Source: DASUTB01 sp036374835
GTDB lineage: Bacteria; Actinomycetota; Actinomycetes; Jiangellales; Jiangellaceae
Assembly (NCBI GenBank): GCA_036374835.1
Contig: DASUTB010000052.1
Span: 1 to 64,000 of the forward strand
DNA: 64,000 nt
Direction: 5' to 3'
Shown piece by piece: positions 33,626 to 41,934 of this stretch (position 1 is the stretch's first letter; each line of letters begins with the position of its first letter). Both the position numbers and the translations under genes were made by a program. The notes under the pieces were generated by a model that saw only the letters and a program-made list of their open reading frames with translations, did not search any database and had not been told where the DNA came from.

Positions 33626-34633
33626 ATGAGAATTCTGGTGACAGGCGCCACCGGCAACATCGGAACGAGCACCGTCGAGGCGCTCGCGAACGACCCGACG
33701 GTCGACGAGATCGTGGGGCTGGCCCGGCGGCGGCCGGAGTGGGCACCGCCCAAGACGCGGTTCGTCGCCGATGACATCAGGTCGGCGGACCTGGTCGGCC
33801 TGTGCCGGGACGTCGACGCTGTCGTTCACCTGGCGTGGGCGTTTCAACCCACCCACCGGCCGAAGACGACCTGGGACGTCAACGTGCTGGGCGGAATGAG
33901 GATGCACGAGGCGGCGGCCGAGGCCGGCGTCCGGAACGTCGTGGTCGCCTCGTCGGTGGCCGCCTACGCACCCGGGCCCGGACGTCAGGTCGATGAACAA
34001 TGGCCGACGCACAGCATGCCGGTGGCGGCCTACGGCCGCGAGAAGGCGTATATGGAGCGGTACCTCGATGCCTTCGAGGCGCGCAACGACACGATCCGGC
34101 TCGTCCGGATCCGGCCCAGCTTCGTATTCAAGCGTGAGTCGGCGAGCGAGCAGCGCCGGATCTTCGCCGGCCCGCTGGTTCCGCGACCGTTGACCCGCCC
34201 TGGGCGGCTCCCCATCCTGTTTGTGCCGGCCGGTTTGCGGTTTCAGGCGGTGCACAGCAGCGACGTGGGCGAGGCCATCCGGCTCGCGGTCGTCGGTTCG
34301 CAGCGCGGACCCTTCAACATCGCCGCCGATCCGGTCATCGACCGGTCGGTGCTAGGGGAGATCTTCGGTTCGCGCACCGTAGAGCTCCCGGCGTGGCCCG
34401 TGCAGATGCTGCATGACGCGGCATGGAGACTACGCGTCGTGCCGGCCGAAGCCGGACTGCTACAGCTCCTGCTCAACCTGCCGACGCTCAACACGGCACG
34501 CGCCCGCGAAGAACTCGGATGGGATCCACGGCACAGCGGTATCGACGCCTTACGCGAGATGCTGAACGGACTCGCCGACGGCGCCGGCATGGCGACCGCG
34601 CCGTTGGCGCCGGATCGGGCGTCGACCCGGTAA
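33626..34633 (+). CDS. NAD-dependent epimerase/dehydratase family protein
   Basis: A 335-residue extended SDR. The N-terminal motif ILVTGATGNIGTSTVEAL is the Rossmann loop. DVDAVVHLAWAF follows. VVVASSVAAYAPGPG and VAAYGREKAYMERYL place the Ser and Y-x3-K catalytic residues. LVRIRPSFVF and AVHSSDVGEAIRLAV mark the substrate region. Substrates of this class include sugar nucleotides and many others, so none is assigned. ATG 33626 has AGAGGAGG upstream. Confidence 0.87.
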   Translation: MRILVTGATGNIGTSTVEALANDPTVDEIVGLARRRPEWAPPKTRFVADDIRSADLVGLCRDVDAVVHLAWAFQPTHRPKTTWDVNVLGGMRMHEAAAEAGVRNVVVASSVAAYAPGPGRQVDEQWPTHSMPVAAYGREKAYMERYLDAFEARNDTIRLVRIRPSFVFKRESASEQRRIFAGPLVPRPLTRPGRLPILFVPAGLRFQAVHSSDVGEAIRLAVVGSQRGPFNIAADPVIDRSVLGEIFGSRTVELPAWPVQMLHDAAWRLRVVPAEAGLLQLLLNLPTLNTARAREELGWDPRHSGIDALREMLNGLADGAGMATAPLAPDRASTR

Positions 34634-34686
34634 TGTGATCGGCAGTCCAACACAGGCGTGGACAAAGGTTGGTCGCGTCGCAAAGG

Positions 34687-34710
34687 GTTCGACGCTTCTC
34701 AAATGGGTAG
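34687..34710 (+). promoter_or_regulatory. SigB/F-type promoter, GTTC-N14-GGGTAG
   Basis: GTTC 34687-34690, 14-base spacer, GGGTAG 34705-34710, 37 bases before the 51-residue membrane protein gene. Confidence 0.5.
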
Positions 34711-34747
34711 TAATTAGGTAACTGATCGCTTCCCGAAGGAGTAGGTC

Positions 34748-34903
34748 ATGATCATTCTCGGAATCATTCTGGTGATCCTCGGAGCGCTGCTGGACGTCAG
34801 CATCTTGCTGACGATCGGCATCATCCTGCTGGTCATCGGCCTCGTGCTGTTCCTGCTGGGCTCGTTCGGCCGGTCGGTCGGCGGCCGCCGCCACTGGTTC
34901 TAA
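34748..34903 (+). CDS. 51-residue DUF6131-type membrane protein
   Basis: A very small gene, ATG 34748 to TAA 34903, with GAAGGAG 7 bases upstream. The product is two hydrophobic helices (IILGIILVILGALLDV and ILLTIGIILLVIGLVLFLLG) followed by the conserved GRSVGGRRHWF tail characteristic of the DUF6131 family in actinobacteria. Function is unknown. Confidence 0.8.
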   Translation: MIILGIILVILGALLDVSILLTIGIILLVIGLVLFLLGSFGRSVGGRRHWF

Positions 34904-34938
34904 CGCCTTCGCCGGTTGCCGGCACCCGACATGAGACG

Positions 34939-34963
34939 GCATGCCGACCCGTGATGTGGGTAC
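34939..34963 (+). promoter_or_regulatory. SigB/F-type promoter, GCAT-N15-GGGTAC, leaderless geometry
   Basis: GCAT 34939-34942 fits only the loose GNNT form; GGGTAC 34958-34963 is a full -10 and ends exactly 9 bases before ATG 34973. Confidence 0.5.
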
Positions 34964-34972
34964 CGCAGGTGA

Positions 34973-35779
34973 ATGGACAACACATCGACGGTCGACCTGC
35001 ACACGGGTCGGAGCATGCCGATCATCGGACTCGGCACCTGGAAACTGACCGATGACACCACGGGGACGGTCGCGGAGGCATTGGACCTCGGCTATCCCAT
35101 GATCGACACTGCGGTCGACTACGGGACCCAGCCCGGTATCGGCGCCGCGTTCGAACGCGGCGGATCTAACCCGAAACAGACCTATCTGGTCAGCAAGGTC
35201 GAGGAAGACGAAGACGCCTACGAAGCGACGAAACGGAACCTGCGCGAACTGGGTATCGGCGCGATCGATCTGACGCTGATCCACCGCCCACCGCCGCGGG
35301 GGTCCGGCGTCGACATGTGGGAAGGACTCATCCGTGCTCGCGATGAGGGCCTCACCACTGATATCGGCGTCAGCAATTACTCCACCGATCAGATCGAGCA
35401 GATCTCCGACGCGACCGGTGAGCTGCCCACCGTCAATCAGATCGAGTGGACTCCATTCGGCTGGAGCCAGGAGATGCTCGACTACTGCCGATCGGTGGGT
35501 GTCGCCGTCCAGGCCTACAGCCCGTTGACCCGAGCCCGGCGGCTCGACGACAGCACGCTCGCCGAGATCGCCGACTCATACGGCAAGACGCCCGCTCAGG
35601 TTCTACTCCGGTGGAGCCTGCAGGTGGGTGCGGTTCCCATTCCCAAGGCCAATCGGCACGACCATCTCGAAGAGGACATCAACATCTTCGACTTCGAGAT
35701 CAGTGACGCGGACATGTCGGCGCTCAACGATCTGAACGAACAGTGGTCGGCGCTCGGCGGGCGGTTGCAGTACACGTAG
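34973..35779 (+). CDS. Aldo/keto reductase
   Basis: A 268-residue AKR of the 2,5-diketogluconate reductase-like group. The fold motifs are IIGLGTWKL, YPMIDTAVDYGTQ with the catalytic Asp and Tyr, LVSKVEED with the Lys, and LIHRPPP with the His. The tail has VGAVPIPKANRHDHLEEDINIFDFEIS, the NADPH-binding region. The physiological aldehyde is unknown. There is no Shine-Dalgarno sequence in the right place; the promoter -10 is 9 bases upstream, so the mRNA is probably leaderless. udgX begins 25 bases after the stop. Confidence 0.87.
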   Translation: MDNTSTVDLHTGRSMPIIGLGTWKLTDDTTGTVAEALDLGYPMIDTAVDYGTQPGIGAAFERGGSNPKQTYLVSKVEEDEDAYEATKRNLRELGIGAIDLTLIHRPPPRGSGVDMWEGLIRARDEGLTTDIGVSNYSTDQIEQISDATGELPTVNQIEWTPFGWSQEMLDYCRSVGVAVQAYSPLTRARRLDDSTLAEIADSYGKTPAQVLLRWSLQVGAVPIPKANRHDHLEEDINIFDFEISDADMSALNDLNEQWSALGGRLQYT

Positions 35780-35804
35780 TGGGGCGGCGAGGAGGCGTAG
35801 TCAC

Positions 35805-36467
35805 ATGGCCGAATCGACGGCGCAGGGCGCCGCGGCTTTCGTTCCTTCCGGAGCGGACCTTTCAGAGCTTCGCGCCGCCGCCGCGTCCTGCCGCGGGTGC
35901 GAGCTCTACAAGCACGCGACCCAGACCGTGTTCGGCGATGGCGACGCCGATGCCAAGCTCGTGCTGCTGGGAGAGATGCCGGGCGACCGCGAGGACCGCG
36001 AAGGGGAACCGTTCGTCGGCCCGGCGGGCCGGATTCTCGCCCAAGGACTCGAGGAGGCGGGGATCGACCGATCCACCTCCTACGTCACGAATGTCGTGAA
36101 ACACTTCAAGTTCAGCGAGCGCGGCAAGCGCCGCATCCACGAGACGCCGAACCGCACCGAGATCGTCGCCTGCCGCCCGTGGCTCGTCGCGGAGCTCAAC
36201 GTGCTGCAACCAGAGGTGTTGGTGTGCCTTGGCGCGACTGCCGCGAAGGCGCTGTTCGGCTCGTCGTTCCGGATCACCCGCGAGCGGGGGACGCTGCTTC
36301 CCGCGCCCGACCTCGAGGGTGTGCGGTGGGCGGGCGGCGACGCTCCGGCCGTGGTCGCCACCGTACATCCTTCCGCGGTCCTGCGTTCGGACGACCGAGC
36401 GGCGATGTATGGCGGCTTCCTCTCAGACATGCGCGTCGCGGCCGAGGCGCTGACCGGACGTGTGTAG
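35805..36467 (+). CDS. udgX: UdgX uracil-DNA binding/glycosylase protein
   Basis: A 220-residue member of the uracil-DNA glycosylase superfamily. Four cluster cysteines are expected, and CRGCELY opens the fold. Motif A is GEMPGDREDREGEPFVGPAG. The key feature is the loop KFSERGKRRIHETP: the KRRIH loop is specific to UdgX, whose His forms a covalent bond with the abasic site after uracil excision. Motif B is in VATVHPSAVLR. In mycobacteria UdgX makes permanent protein-DNA adducts at uracil. ATG 35805 has GGAGG upstream. Confidence 0.92.
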   Translation: MAESTAQGAAAFVPSGADLSELRAAAASCRGCELYKHATQTVFGDGDADAKLVLLGEMPGDREDREGEPFVGPAGRILAQGLEEAGIDRSTSYVTNVVKHFKFSERGKRRIHETPNRTEIVACRPWLVAELNVLQPEVLVCLGATAAKALFGSSFRITRERGTLLPAPDLEGVRWAGGDAPAVVATVHPSAVLRSDDRAAMYGGFLSDMRVAAEALTGRV

Positions 36468-36565
36468 TCGGCTGCACGTTCAGATCTGCGGGTCCGTACG
36501 AGCGATAAGGTTGTGCGAGGAAGCGTTTACCGTGGCTGGCGTTTGTGGCGCCGCAGGGAGGTGGC

Positions 36566-37873
36566 ATGCCCGACGACCGGCGGCACATCCCGCGCACCGA
36601 CACGGTGCTTGCGGATCCGAGGCTGGTCGAGGCGGCGTCCGCCCTGGGGCGGGACACGGTGAAGAACTGCGTGATCGCGGCGCAGAATCGTGCCCGCCGC
36701 GGCGACATCCCGCCGGTGGCGGTGGCCGACGCCGCCGTCGCGGCACTTCCGCGTAGCGCGACCAGTCTGCGGCCGGTGATCAACGCGACCGGCGTCGTCC
36801 TGCACACCAACCTGGGCCGAGCCGCGCTGTCCGAAGCCGCCGTCGACGCGCTCCGCACGGCAGCCGGCCACACGGACGTCGAGTACGACCTCGGCTCCGG
36901 CCGCCGCGCACGGCGGGGGCGCAGCGCACTCGCGACCCTCGCCGCCGCGGTGCCGGCCGCCGAAGCGGTACACGTCGTCAACAACGGCGCCGCGGCGCTC
37001 GTGCTCACGGCAACCGCGCTGGCAGCCGGCCGTGAGATCGTGATGAGCCGGGGCGAGCTGATCGAGATCGGCGACGGGTTTCGGCTGCCCGAGCTGGTGC
37101 AGTCCACCGGTGCTCGCATCCGCGAGGTGGGGACGACGAACCGCACGGTTCTCGCGGACTACGCCGACGCTGTCGGGCCCGACACCGGGTTCGTGCTCAA
37201 GGTCCATCCGTCGAACTTCGTAGTCCACGGCTTCACCGCCGACGTTCCGGTCAGCGAACTCGCGGGCCTTTCGGTTCCCGTGGTGGCCGACATCGGCTCC
37301 GGTCTGCTGCATCCCGACGCGCTGCTTCCAGACGAGCCAGACGCCACCAGCTCGCTGAAACACGGCGCGGCGCTCGTGACGGCCAGTGGGGACAAGCTGC
37401 TCGGCGGACCCCAGGCGGGGCTACTGCTGGGCCGGCGGGACATCGTCGAGCAACTTCGCAGGCACCCACTGGCGCGGGCACTGCGCGTCGACAAGCTCAC
37501 ACTTGCCGCACTGGAGGCAACCATCGCCGGCCCGGTGCCGCCGACGCGGCGGAACATCCGGCATGATGCCGCGCAGGTTCGGGCTCGCGCCGAAGCACTT
37601 CGCGACGCCCTCGCCGAGGACGGGATAACCGCCGATGTCATCGAGACAGCAAGCGTGGTCGGCGGCGGCGGCGCGCCAGGTGTGGAGCTGCCGTCCTGGG
37701 GTGTGACCCTGGACCAGGCGCTCGCGGCGCGGTTGCGTACCGGGGATCCCGCCATCGTCGGTCGCATCGACGACGGCCGCTTGATCCTGGACCTTCGCTG
37801 CGTCGAACCCGCTCACGACGACGCGGTTCACGAGGCGATCCGGCATGCGGCCGCGCAGGAGCAGGACTCTTGA
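36566..37873 (+). CDS. selA: L-seryl-tRNA(Sec) selenium transferase SelA
   Basis: A 435-residue PLP enzyme that converts Ser-tRNA(Sec) to Sec-tRNA(Sec) using selenophosphate, as a cytoplasmic homodecamer. The PLP lysine is in ASGDKLLGGPQAGLL. Other family segments are NATGVVLHTNLGRA, NNGAAALVL, MSRGELIEIGDGFR and VADIGSGLL. ATG 36566 has GGGAGG 4 bases upstream; a GTG 21 bases earlier is less likely. selD follows after 36 bases, so the two form an operon. Confidence 0.95.
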   Translation: MPDDRRHIPRTDTVLADPRLVEAASALGRDTVKNCVIAAQNRARRGDIPPVAVADAAVAALPRSATSLRPVINATGVVLHTNLGRAALSEAAVDALRTAAGHTDVEYDLGSGRRARRGRSALATLAAAVPAAEAVHVVNNGAAALVLTATALAAGREIVMSRGELIEIGDGFRLPELVQSTGARIREVGTTNRTVLADYADAVGPDTGFVLKVHPSNFVVHGFTADVPVSELAGLSVPVVADIGSGLLHPDALLPDEPDATSSLKHGAALVTASGDKLLGGPQAGLLLGRRDIVEQLRRHPLARALRVDKLTLAALEATIAGPVPPTRRNIRHDAAQVRARAEALRDALAEDGITADVIETASVVGGGGAPGVELPSWGVTLDQALAARLRTGDPAIVGRIDDGRLILDLRCVEPAHDDAVHEAIRHAAAQEQDS

Positions 37874-37909
37874 GGTATCAACGGCGCTGAAGTGGGAATT
37901 ATCTAGAGC

Positions 37910-38929
37910 ATGACGACCCAGCCAGTCACGAGCCCGGTCCGCTTGACCCAGTACGCGCACGGCGGCGGTTGTGCGTGCAAGATACCTCCGGGTGAGCTGG
38001 AGTCGATCGTGTCGGGGCTGGTGGGAGACGGCCCGGCCGATCCGGTCGGTGAGCTGGTCGTCGGGCTCGAGGACGGCGACGACGCGGCCGCGGTCCGGCT
38101 GACCGGCGACATGGCCGTCATCACCACCGCGGACTTCTTCACACCGGTGGTCGACGACCCCTATGACTGGGGACGTATCGCGGCGGCGAACGCGCTATCG
38201 GACATCTACGCCATGGGCGGCGTACCGGTGGTCGCGGTGAACCTGCTCGGTTGGCCGCGTGACGTGCTACCGCTCGAACTCGCCACCGAGGTGCTGCGGG
38301 GCGGCCTCGAAGTCGCCCAGAGCGCCGGCTGTCATGTCGCCGGTGGGCACAGCGTCGACGACCCGGAGCCGAAGTACGGCATGGCGGTCACCGGTGTCGG
38401 GCCCGCGAGCGAGTTGCTCCGCAACGATGCCGGGGGAGTGGGAGATCCGCTGACCTTGACCAAGCCACTTGGCATCGGCGTGCTGAACAACCGGCACAAA
38501 GCGACCGGCGAGGTGTTCGATCACGCGGTCGAGAGCATGACGACGCTCAACGACAGAGCCGCTACGGCGGCGGTTGCATCGGGGGCACGGTGTGCCACCG
38601 ACGTGACCGGCTTCGGGTTGCTCGGGCACCTGTACAAGCTGGCGCGGGCCAGCGGAGTCAGCGCCGTGATCGACGCCGGGAAGGTTCCCTACCTCGACGG
38701 TGCGCGCGGGGCCGTGGCGGCCGGAAACATCAGCGGCGGATCCCGTCGAAACCTCGCCTGGGTACGGCCGCACGTCGAGCCGGGAAGCACGCCGGAGGAG
38801 GAACTGATTCTGCTCGCGGACGCGCAGACCTCCGGCGGCCTGCTCATCGCCGGGGAGGTGCCGGGCTATCCCGTGATCGGCGAACTCCGCCCGCCCCGGG
38901 AGGACGGCATCACGATCGAGGTCTGTTGA
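37910..38929 (+). CDS. selD: Selenide, water dikinase SelD (selenophosphate synthetase)
   Basis: A 339-residue ATP-dependent enzyme that makes selenophosphate from selenide, supplying SelA. The catalytic Cys and Lys lie in AHGGGCACKIPP near residues 20-25, matching HGAGCGCKI of E. coli SelD; the active position is Cys, not Sec. ATP/Mg sites are in LEDGDDAAAVRL and TADFFTPVVDDPYDWGRIAAANALSD. The Gly-rich motif is FGLLGHLYKLA. ATG 37910 is 36 bases from selA. Confidence 0.95.
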   Translation: MTTQPVTSPVRLTQYAHGGGCACKIPPGELESIVSGLVGDGPADPVGELVVGLEDGDDAAAVRLTGDMAVITTADFFTPVVDDPYDWGRIAAANALSDIYAMGGVPVVAVNLLGWPRDVLPLELATEVLRGGLEVAQSAGCHVAGGHSVDDPEPKYGMAVTGVGPASELLRNDAGGVGDPLTLTKPLGIGVLNNRHKATGEVFDHAVESMTTLNDRAATAAVASGARCATDVTGFGLLGHLYKLARASGVSAVIDAGKVPYLDGARGAVAAGNISGGSRRNLAWVRPHVEPGSTPEEELILLADAQTSGGLLIAGEVPGYPVIGELRPPREDGITIEVC

Positions 38930-38978
38930 CTGTGTCGGGCACGTGGTTGTCGTTCGATCACGTTCGGCAGGCTTAGCC

Positions 38979-39012
38979 ACATCGCACCACGCACGCATGC
39001 ATGGTGTGATGT
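38979..39012. terminator. Bidirectional terminator between selD and a sigma factor gene
   Basis: A 34-base near-palindrome, ACATCGCACCA ... TGGTGTGATGT, pairs over almost its whole length with two mismatches and one G-U. It lies 50 bases after the selD stop and 64 bases after the convergent sigma gene stop. The bases just upstream, GATCACGTTCGGCAGG (38956-38971), resemble the arm of the long palindrome at 47028-47109. Confidence 0.6.
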
Positions 39013-39075
39013 TGCCAAACTTGGTGGAGCACGCTGGGTGCTATGCGCCTACGGCGGTAGCGGCGGGCCGGACGG

Positions 39076-40059
39076 TCAGCTCGCCCAGGCTAGCAGCGGC
39101 TCGGTGCGGTGCGGATCGCGCAGCTGCTGCAAAGACTGCTTCTCGAGCTGGCGGACGCGCTCCTTGGTGAGCCCGACGCGATCGGCGACCTCCTGCAGGG
39201 AGTGCTCGCGACCGTCGGTCAACCCGTACCGCATGCTGATGATCAGTGCTTCGCGCGGGGGCAACGTGCCGACCAGCGAGTGCAGCTCCTCGCCAAGGGC
39301 CTGGAACTCGACGACGTCGGGCGCGCTTAGCACCGTGGTGTCCTCGATCAGGTCGCCGATGCGGGTTTCGCCGTCCTCGCCGATCGGAATGTCCAGGCTC
39401 ACCACATCGCGGGACACCTCACGCAGATACTCCACGCGTTCCGGTGTCATCTCGGCCTCGGCGGCCACCTCCTCGACTGTCGGTTCGCGGTCGAGCGACA
39501 GGTGCAGGCTCCGCTCGACCCGGCCGAGCTTGGACAGGTTCTCGATGACGTGGACCGGCAGCCGGATCGAGCGCGCCCGATCCGCGCGACCGCGTTCGAT
39601 GGACTGGCGGATCCACCACATGGCGTACGTGGAGAACTTGAAGCCCTTGCGGTGGTCGAACTTCTCGACCGCGCGCATCAGGCCGAGGTTTCCGTCTTGC
39701 ACGATGTCGAGGAACGACATCCCGACGTTGCGGTAGTACTTGCGGGCCGCGGAGACCACGAGCCGGAGGTTCGCCCGGATCATGTGGTCCTTGGCCTCCT
39801 GGCCGTCGCGTGCGATCGCCTCGAGCTCGTCACGGCCCGCCGGCAGCTCGGCATCCGGGTCGGTGCCGGCTTCCTCGAGCAGCCTGGCCGCGTAGACGCC
39901 GGCCTCGATCCGCTTGGCCAGCTCGACCTCCTGCTCGGCGTTCAGCAGGGGCGTCTCCGCGATCTGGTGTAGGTACTGTCCGACCAGGTCGTAGTCCCCT
40001 TCGAGCTCGACCGGCTCGGCTCGGCGGGCGCGTTTGGTGACGGTGTCGATTCCGTTCAC
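39076..40059 (-). CDS. Group 2 sigma-70 factor (HrdA/SigB-like, RpoD family)
   Basis: A 327-residue RpoD-family sigma factor without the long N-terminal region of the essential one. Region 1.2 is DLVGQYLHQIAETPLLNAEQEVELAKRIEAG. Region 2 is NLRLVVSAARKYYRNVGMSFLDIVQDGNLGLMRAVEKFDHRKGFKFSTYAMWWIRQSI, which is nearly identical to the consensus. Region 4.2 is SLQEVADRVGLTKERVRQLEKQSL. It would recognise promoters like the housekeeping ones. GTG 40059 has GAAAGGAG upstream. It is separate from the SigB/F-type gene at 979-1800. Confidence 0.9.
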   Translation of the reverse strand: MNGIDTVTKRARRAEPVELEGDYDLVGQYLHQIAETPLLNAEQEVELAKRIEAGVYAARLLEEAGTDPDAELPAGRDELEAIARDGQEAKDHMIRANLRLVVSAARKYYRNVGMSFLDIVQDGNLGLMRAVEKFDHRKGFKFSTYAMWWIRQSIERGRADRARSIRLPVHVIENLSKLGRVERSLHLSLDREPTVEEVAAEAEMTPERVEYLREVSRDVVSLDIPIGEDGETRIGDLIEDTTVLSAPDVVEFQALGEELHSLVGTLPPREALIISMRYGLTDGREHSLQEVADRVGLTKERVRQLEKQSLQQLRDPHRTEPLLAWAS

Positions 40060-40181
40060 GGCATCTCCTTTCGATGGCCGGGCTGGTGTCAACCACACGG
40101 CCACTCACTGTCATTCCGGTGCTTGGCGGTAGCTCGCGCAAGGGCGACTCGAGGCCCGGCGTCCCTGTCTGATGGGCGTTG

Positions 40182-41114
40182 TCACGACGCTTGCGCGACG
40201 GCTTCTTGCAGCTCGTCCTTCGACATCTTGGACCGTCCGCTCACCCCGAGATCGCCCGCGCGCTCGTACAGTTCCTTCTTGCTCAGCTCCGCCAGCTCGT
40301 CCCGCCCGCTCCTGCGGTTACGGCCCGAGCGGCCGTCGCGCGCCCGCTCGATGCTCTCTTGCAGGGCGGACATAAGGTCGATCACGTTGTCCTCGGACTC
40401 CGGAGCGGCCTCGACGTCCGGTTCCTTCCCGCTGGCCTTCTGCTCGACGAGCGTGAGCATCTTCTCACGGTGCGTGTCGTGGTAGCGGGTCGGATCCCAG
40501 TCGGTCTTCAGCTCACGGATGAGGCGAAGCGCGGCCTCGAGCTCCTTTTCTGGCAGATCACGTTGGCCGGGCAGCCGCCCGACGGTGTCGCGTGGCTCGC
40601 GTACCTCGTCCGCGAAGTACATCGTGTTCAGCACGAGCACATCGTTCAACGCCCTGATGGCGGCGAGATATTCCTTGTTGCGCATGACGAGTGTCGCGAT
40701 GCCCGCAAGCCCGGCCTTGTCCATGGCCTGGCGAAGCAGCGCGTAGGCGTGCTCGTCCTCCTCCTCGCGTGGAGCGAGGTAATAGGTCCGCTGGTAATAG
40801 ATCGGGTCGATCTCGGCGAGCTCGACGAAGTCCTCGATAGCCAGCGACCGGGACGACTCCGGGGCGGCGCTGTCCAGCTCTTCCTGGGTGACCATGACAT
40901 GTTCGCCGCCGGCCGTCTCGTATCCCTTGACGATGTCGTCGTAGTCGACCTCGCGGTCGGTACCTTCGGCCACCCTCTTGTTGCGGACACGCTTGTGCGT
41001 GCCCTCCTCGAACTGATTGAACGACAGCGATTGCTCCTCGGTCGCCGAGTACAGGCCCACGCGGACGTTGACCAGCCCGAAGCTGATCGCGCCTTGCCAG
41101 ATGGGCCGTGGCAT
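40182..41114 (-). CDS. ku: Ku double-strand-break end-binding protein
   Basis: A 310-residue bacterial Ku, the ring-shaped homodimer that loads on DNA ends and recruits LigD. The core runs from PRPIWQGAISFGLVNVRVGLYS through YEVDYDDI-like YDDIVKGYE, IDPIYYQRTYYLAP and LRELKTDWDPTRYHDTH. From about residue 275 a C-terminal module (LSKKELYERAGDLGVSGRS, then KMSKDELQEAVAQ) resembles a Rho-N/SAP helical domain. The same module ends two other proteins in this window. The start overlaps the stop of the DUF5709 gene. LigD is in a separate operon at 47-49.5 kb. Confidence 0.93.
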   Translation of the reverse strand: MPRPIWQGAISFGLVNVRVGLYSATEEQSLSFNQFEEGTHKRVRNKRVAEGTDREVDYDDIVKGYETAGGEHVMVTQEELDSAAPESSRSLAIEDFVELAEIDPIYYQRTYYLAPREEEDEHAYALLRQAMDKAGLAGIATLVMRNKEYLAAIRALNDVLVLNTMYFADEVREPRDTVGRLPGQRDLPEKELEAALRLIRELKTDWDPTRYHDTHREKMLTLVEQKASGKEPDVEAAPESEDNVIDLMSALQESIERARDGRSGRNRRSGRDELAELSKKELYERAGDLGVSGRSKMSKDELQEAVAQAS

Positions 41115-41536
41115 CAGGGCTGCTCGCTGCCGCTTTCCGGCGCCTGGCCGCCGAGCCGCTCCTCCTCGGGCGGTGTGTCCTCGGCCGGGGGCGCGACGGC
41201 GTCCGCCTCGGTCGCCTCCTCGACGTGGACACCCGTCGTTTCGTCCGGGCGGGTCTGGCGTTGAAGCTCGTCCGGCGGCGCGTCGGGACGTTCCGCGTCG
41301 AGCTTGTCCTCCAACGGTTCGCCGGCGACCTGCTCCAGCTCCGTCGTTCCGTACTCCATGCTGGCAACGGGCTCGTCCGTGGGGGCGACCGGGCGTTCCG
41401 GTTCGGGTGCGCTTCCGACCATGGAGGTACGGTCGTCCGCCGGGATGCCCTGCTCCTCGAGGTCGGCACCGGGATCCCGGTTGCCGGGGTCGATGTCGAC
41501 GTCCTCGGTGTCGCGGCGCCGCTTGTGCTCAGTCAT
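41114..41536 (-). CDS. Acidic, disordered DUF5709-type protein
   Basis: A 140-residue, highly acidic protein rich in Pro, Glu and Asp, with no hydrophobic core. The segment MEYGTTELEQVAGEPLEDKLDAERPD matches the DUF5709 signature. Function is unknown. It lies between the Rho-N-like gene and ku and overlaps the ku ATG (TGATG), so it is part of the ku operon. There is no clear Shine-Dalgarno sequence. Confidence 0.75.
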   Translation of the reverse strand: MTEHKRRRDTEDVDIDPGNRDPGADLEEQGIPADDRTSMVGSAPEPERPVAPTDEPVASMEYGTTELEQVAGEPLEDKLDAERPDAPPDELQRQTRPDETTGVHVEEATEADAVAPPAEDTPPEEERLGGQAPESGSEQP

Positions 41537-41551
41537 GGGAGACTCTCGGCC

Positions 41552-41878
41552 TTAGCGGCCGACCGCCTTTTCCAACTCCTTCTTGTTCATCTTCGAGCGG
41601 CCTTTGATGTTCTTGCGCTTGGCCTCTTCGTAGAGCTGGTCCTTGGTGCGGCCGCCCGGACCGGATCCGGACCGCTTGCCGCCGCGCCGGCCCGAAGAGA
41701 TGTCCCGGGTCGACGTCTTGCTCTTCTGCTTGGCCTGGCCGGAGCGCGCGCGCTCCTTGTTGACCGTCCTGGCCGCGATCTCCTCGGCGGTGTCCTCGTC
41801 GCGACCCTGATCCATCTGACTGGACTTGATGTGTTCGTACTGGCGTTCGCGTTTCTTGCTCCACTGCTGTTGAGGCAT
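41552..41878 (-). CDS. Basic protein with C-terminal Rho-N/SAP-like module
   Basis: A 108-residue, strongly basic protein. The N-terminus QQQWSKKRERQYEHIK and the KSKTSTRDISSGRR middle are typical of proteins annotated as plasmid stabilisation proteins. Its last 35 residues (QLYEEAKRKNIKGRSKMNK, then KELEKAVGR) closely resemble the C-terminus of Ku, two genes downstream. A DNA- or RNA-binding role is likely from charge and module. ATG 41878 has GGAGGTG upstream. It is the first gene of the ku operon. Confidence 0.8.
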   Translation of the reverse strand: MPQQQWSKKRERQYEHIKSSQMDQGRDEDTAEEIAARTVNKERARSGQAKQKSKTSTRDISSGRRGGKRSGSGPGGRTKDQLYEEAKRKNIKGRSKMNKKELEKAVGR

Positions 41879-41901
41879 CGTGGTCACCTCCTGATCTGGG
41901 G

Positions 41902-41926
41902 ATACCCGCAGGCCGTCGAGGCAAAC
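41902..41926 (-). promoter_or_regulatory. SigB/F-type promoter of the ku operon, GTTT-N15-GGGTAT
   Basis: Exact consensus on the minus strand: GTTT (41926-41923), 15-base spacer, GGGTAT (41907-41902), 23 bases before the ATG. It should place ku under stress sigma control. Confidence 0.8.
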
Positions 41927-41934
41927 CGGCGGCG

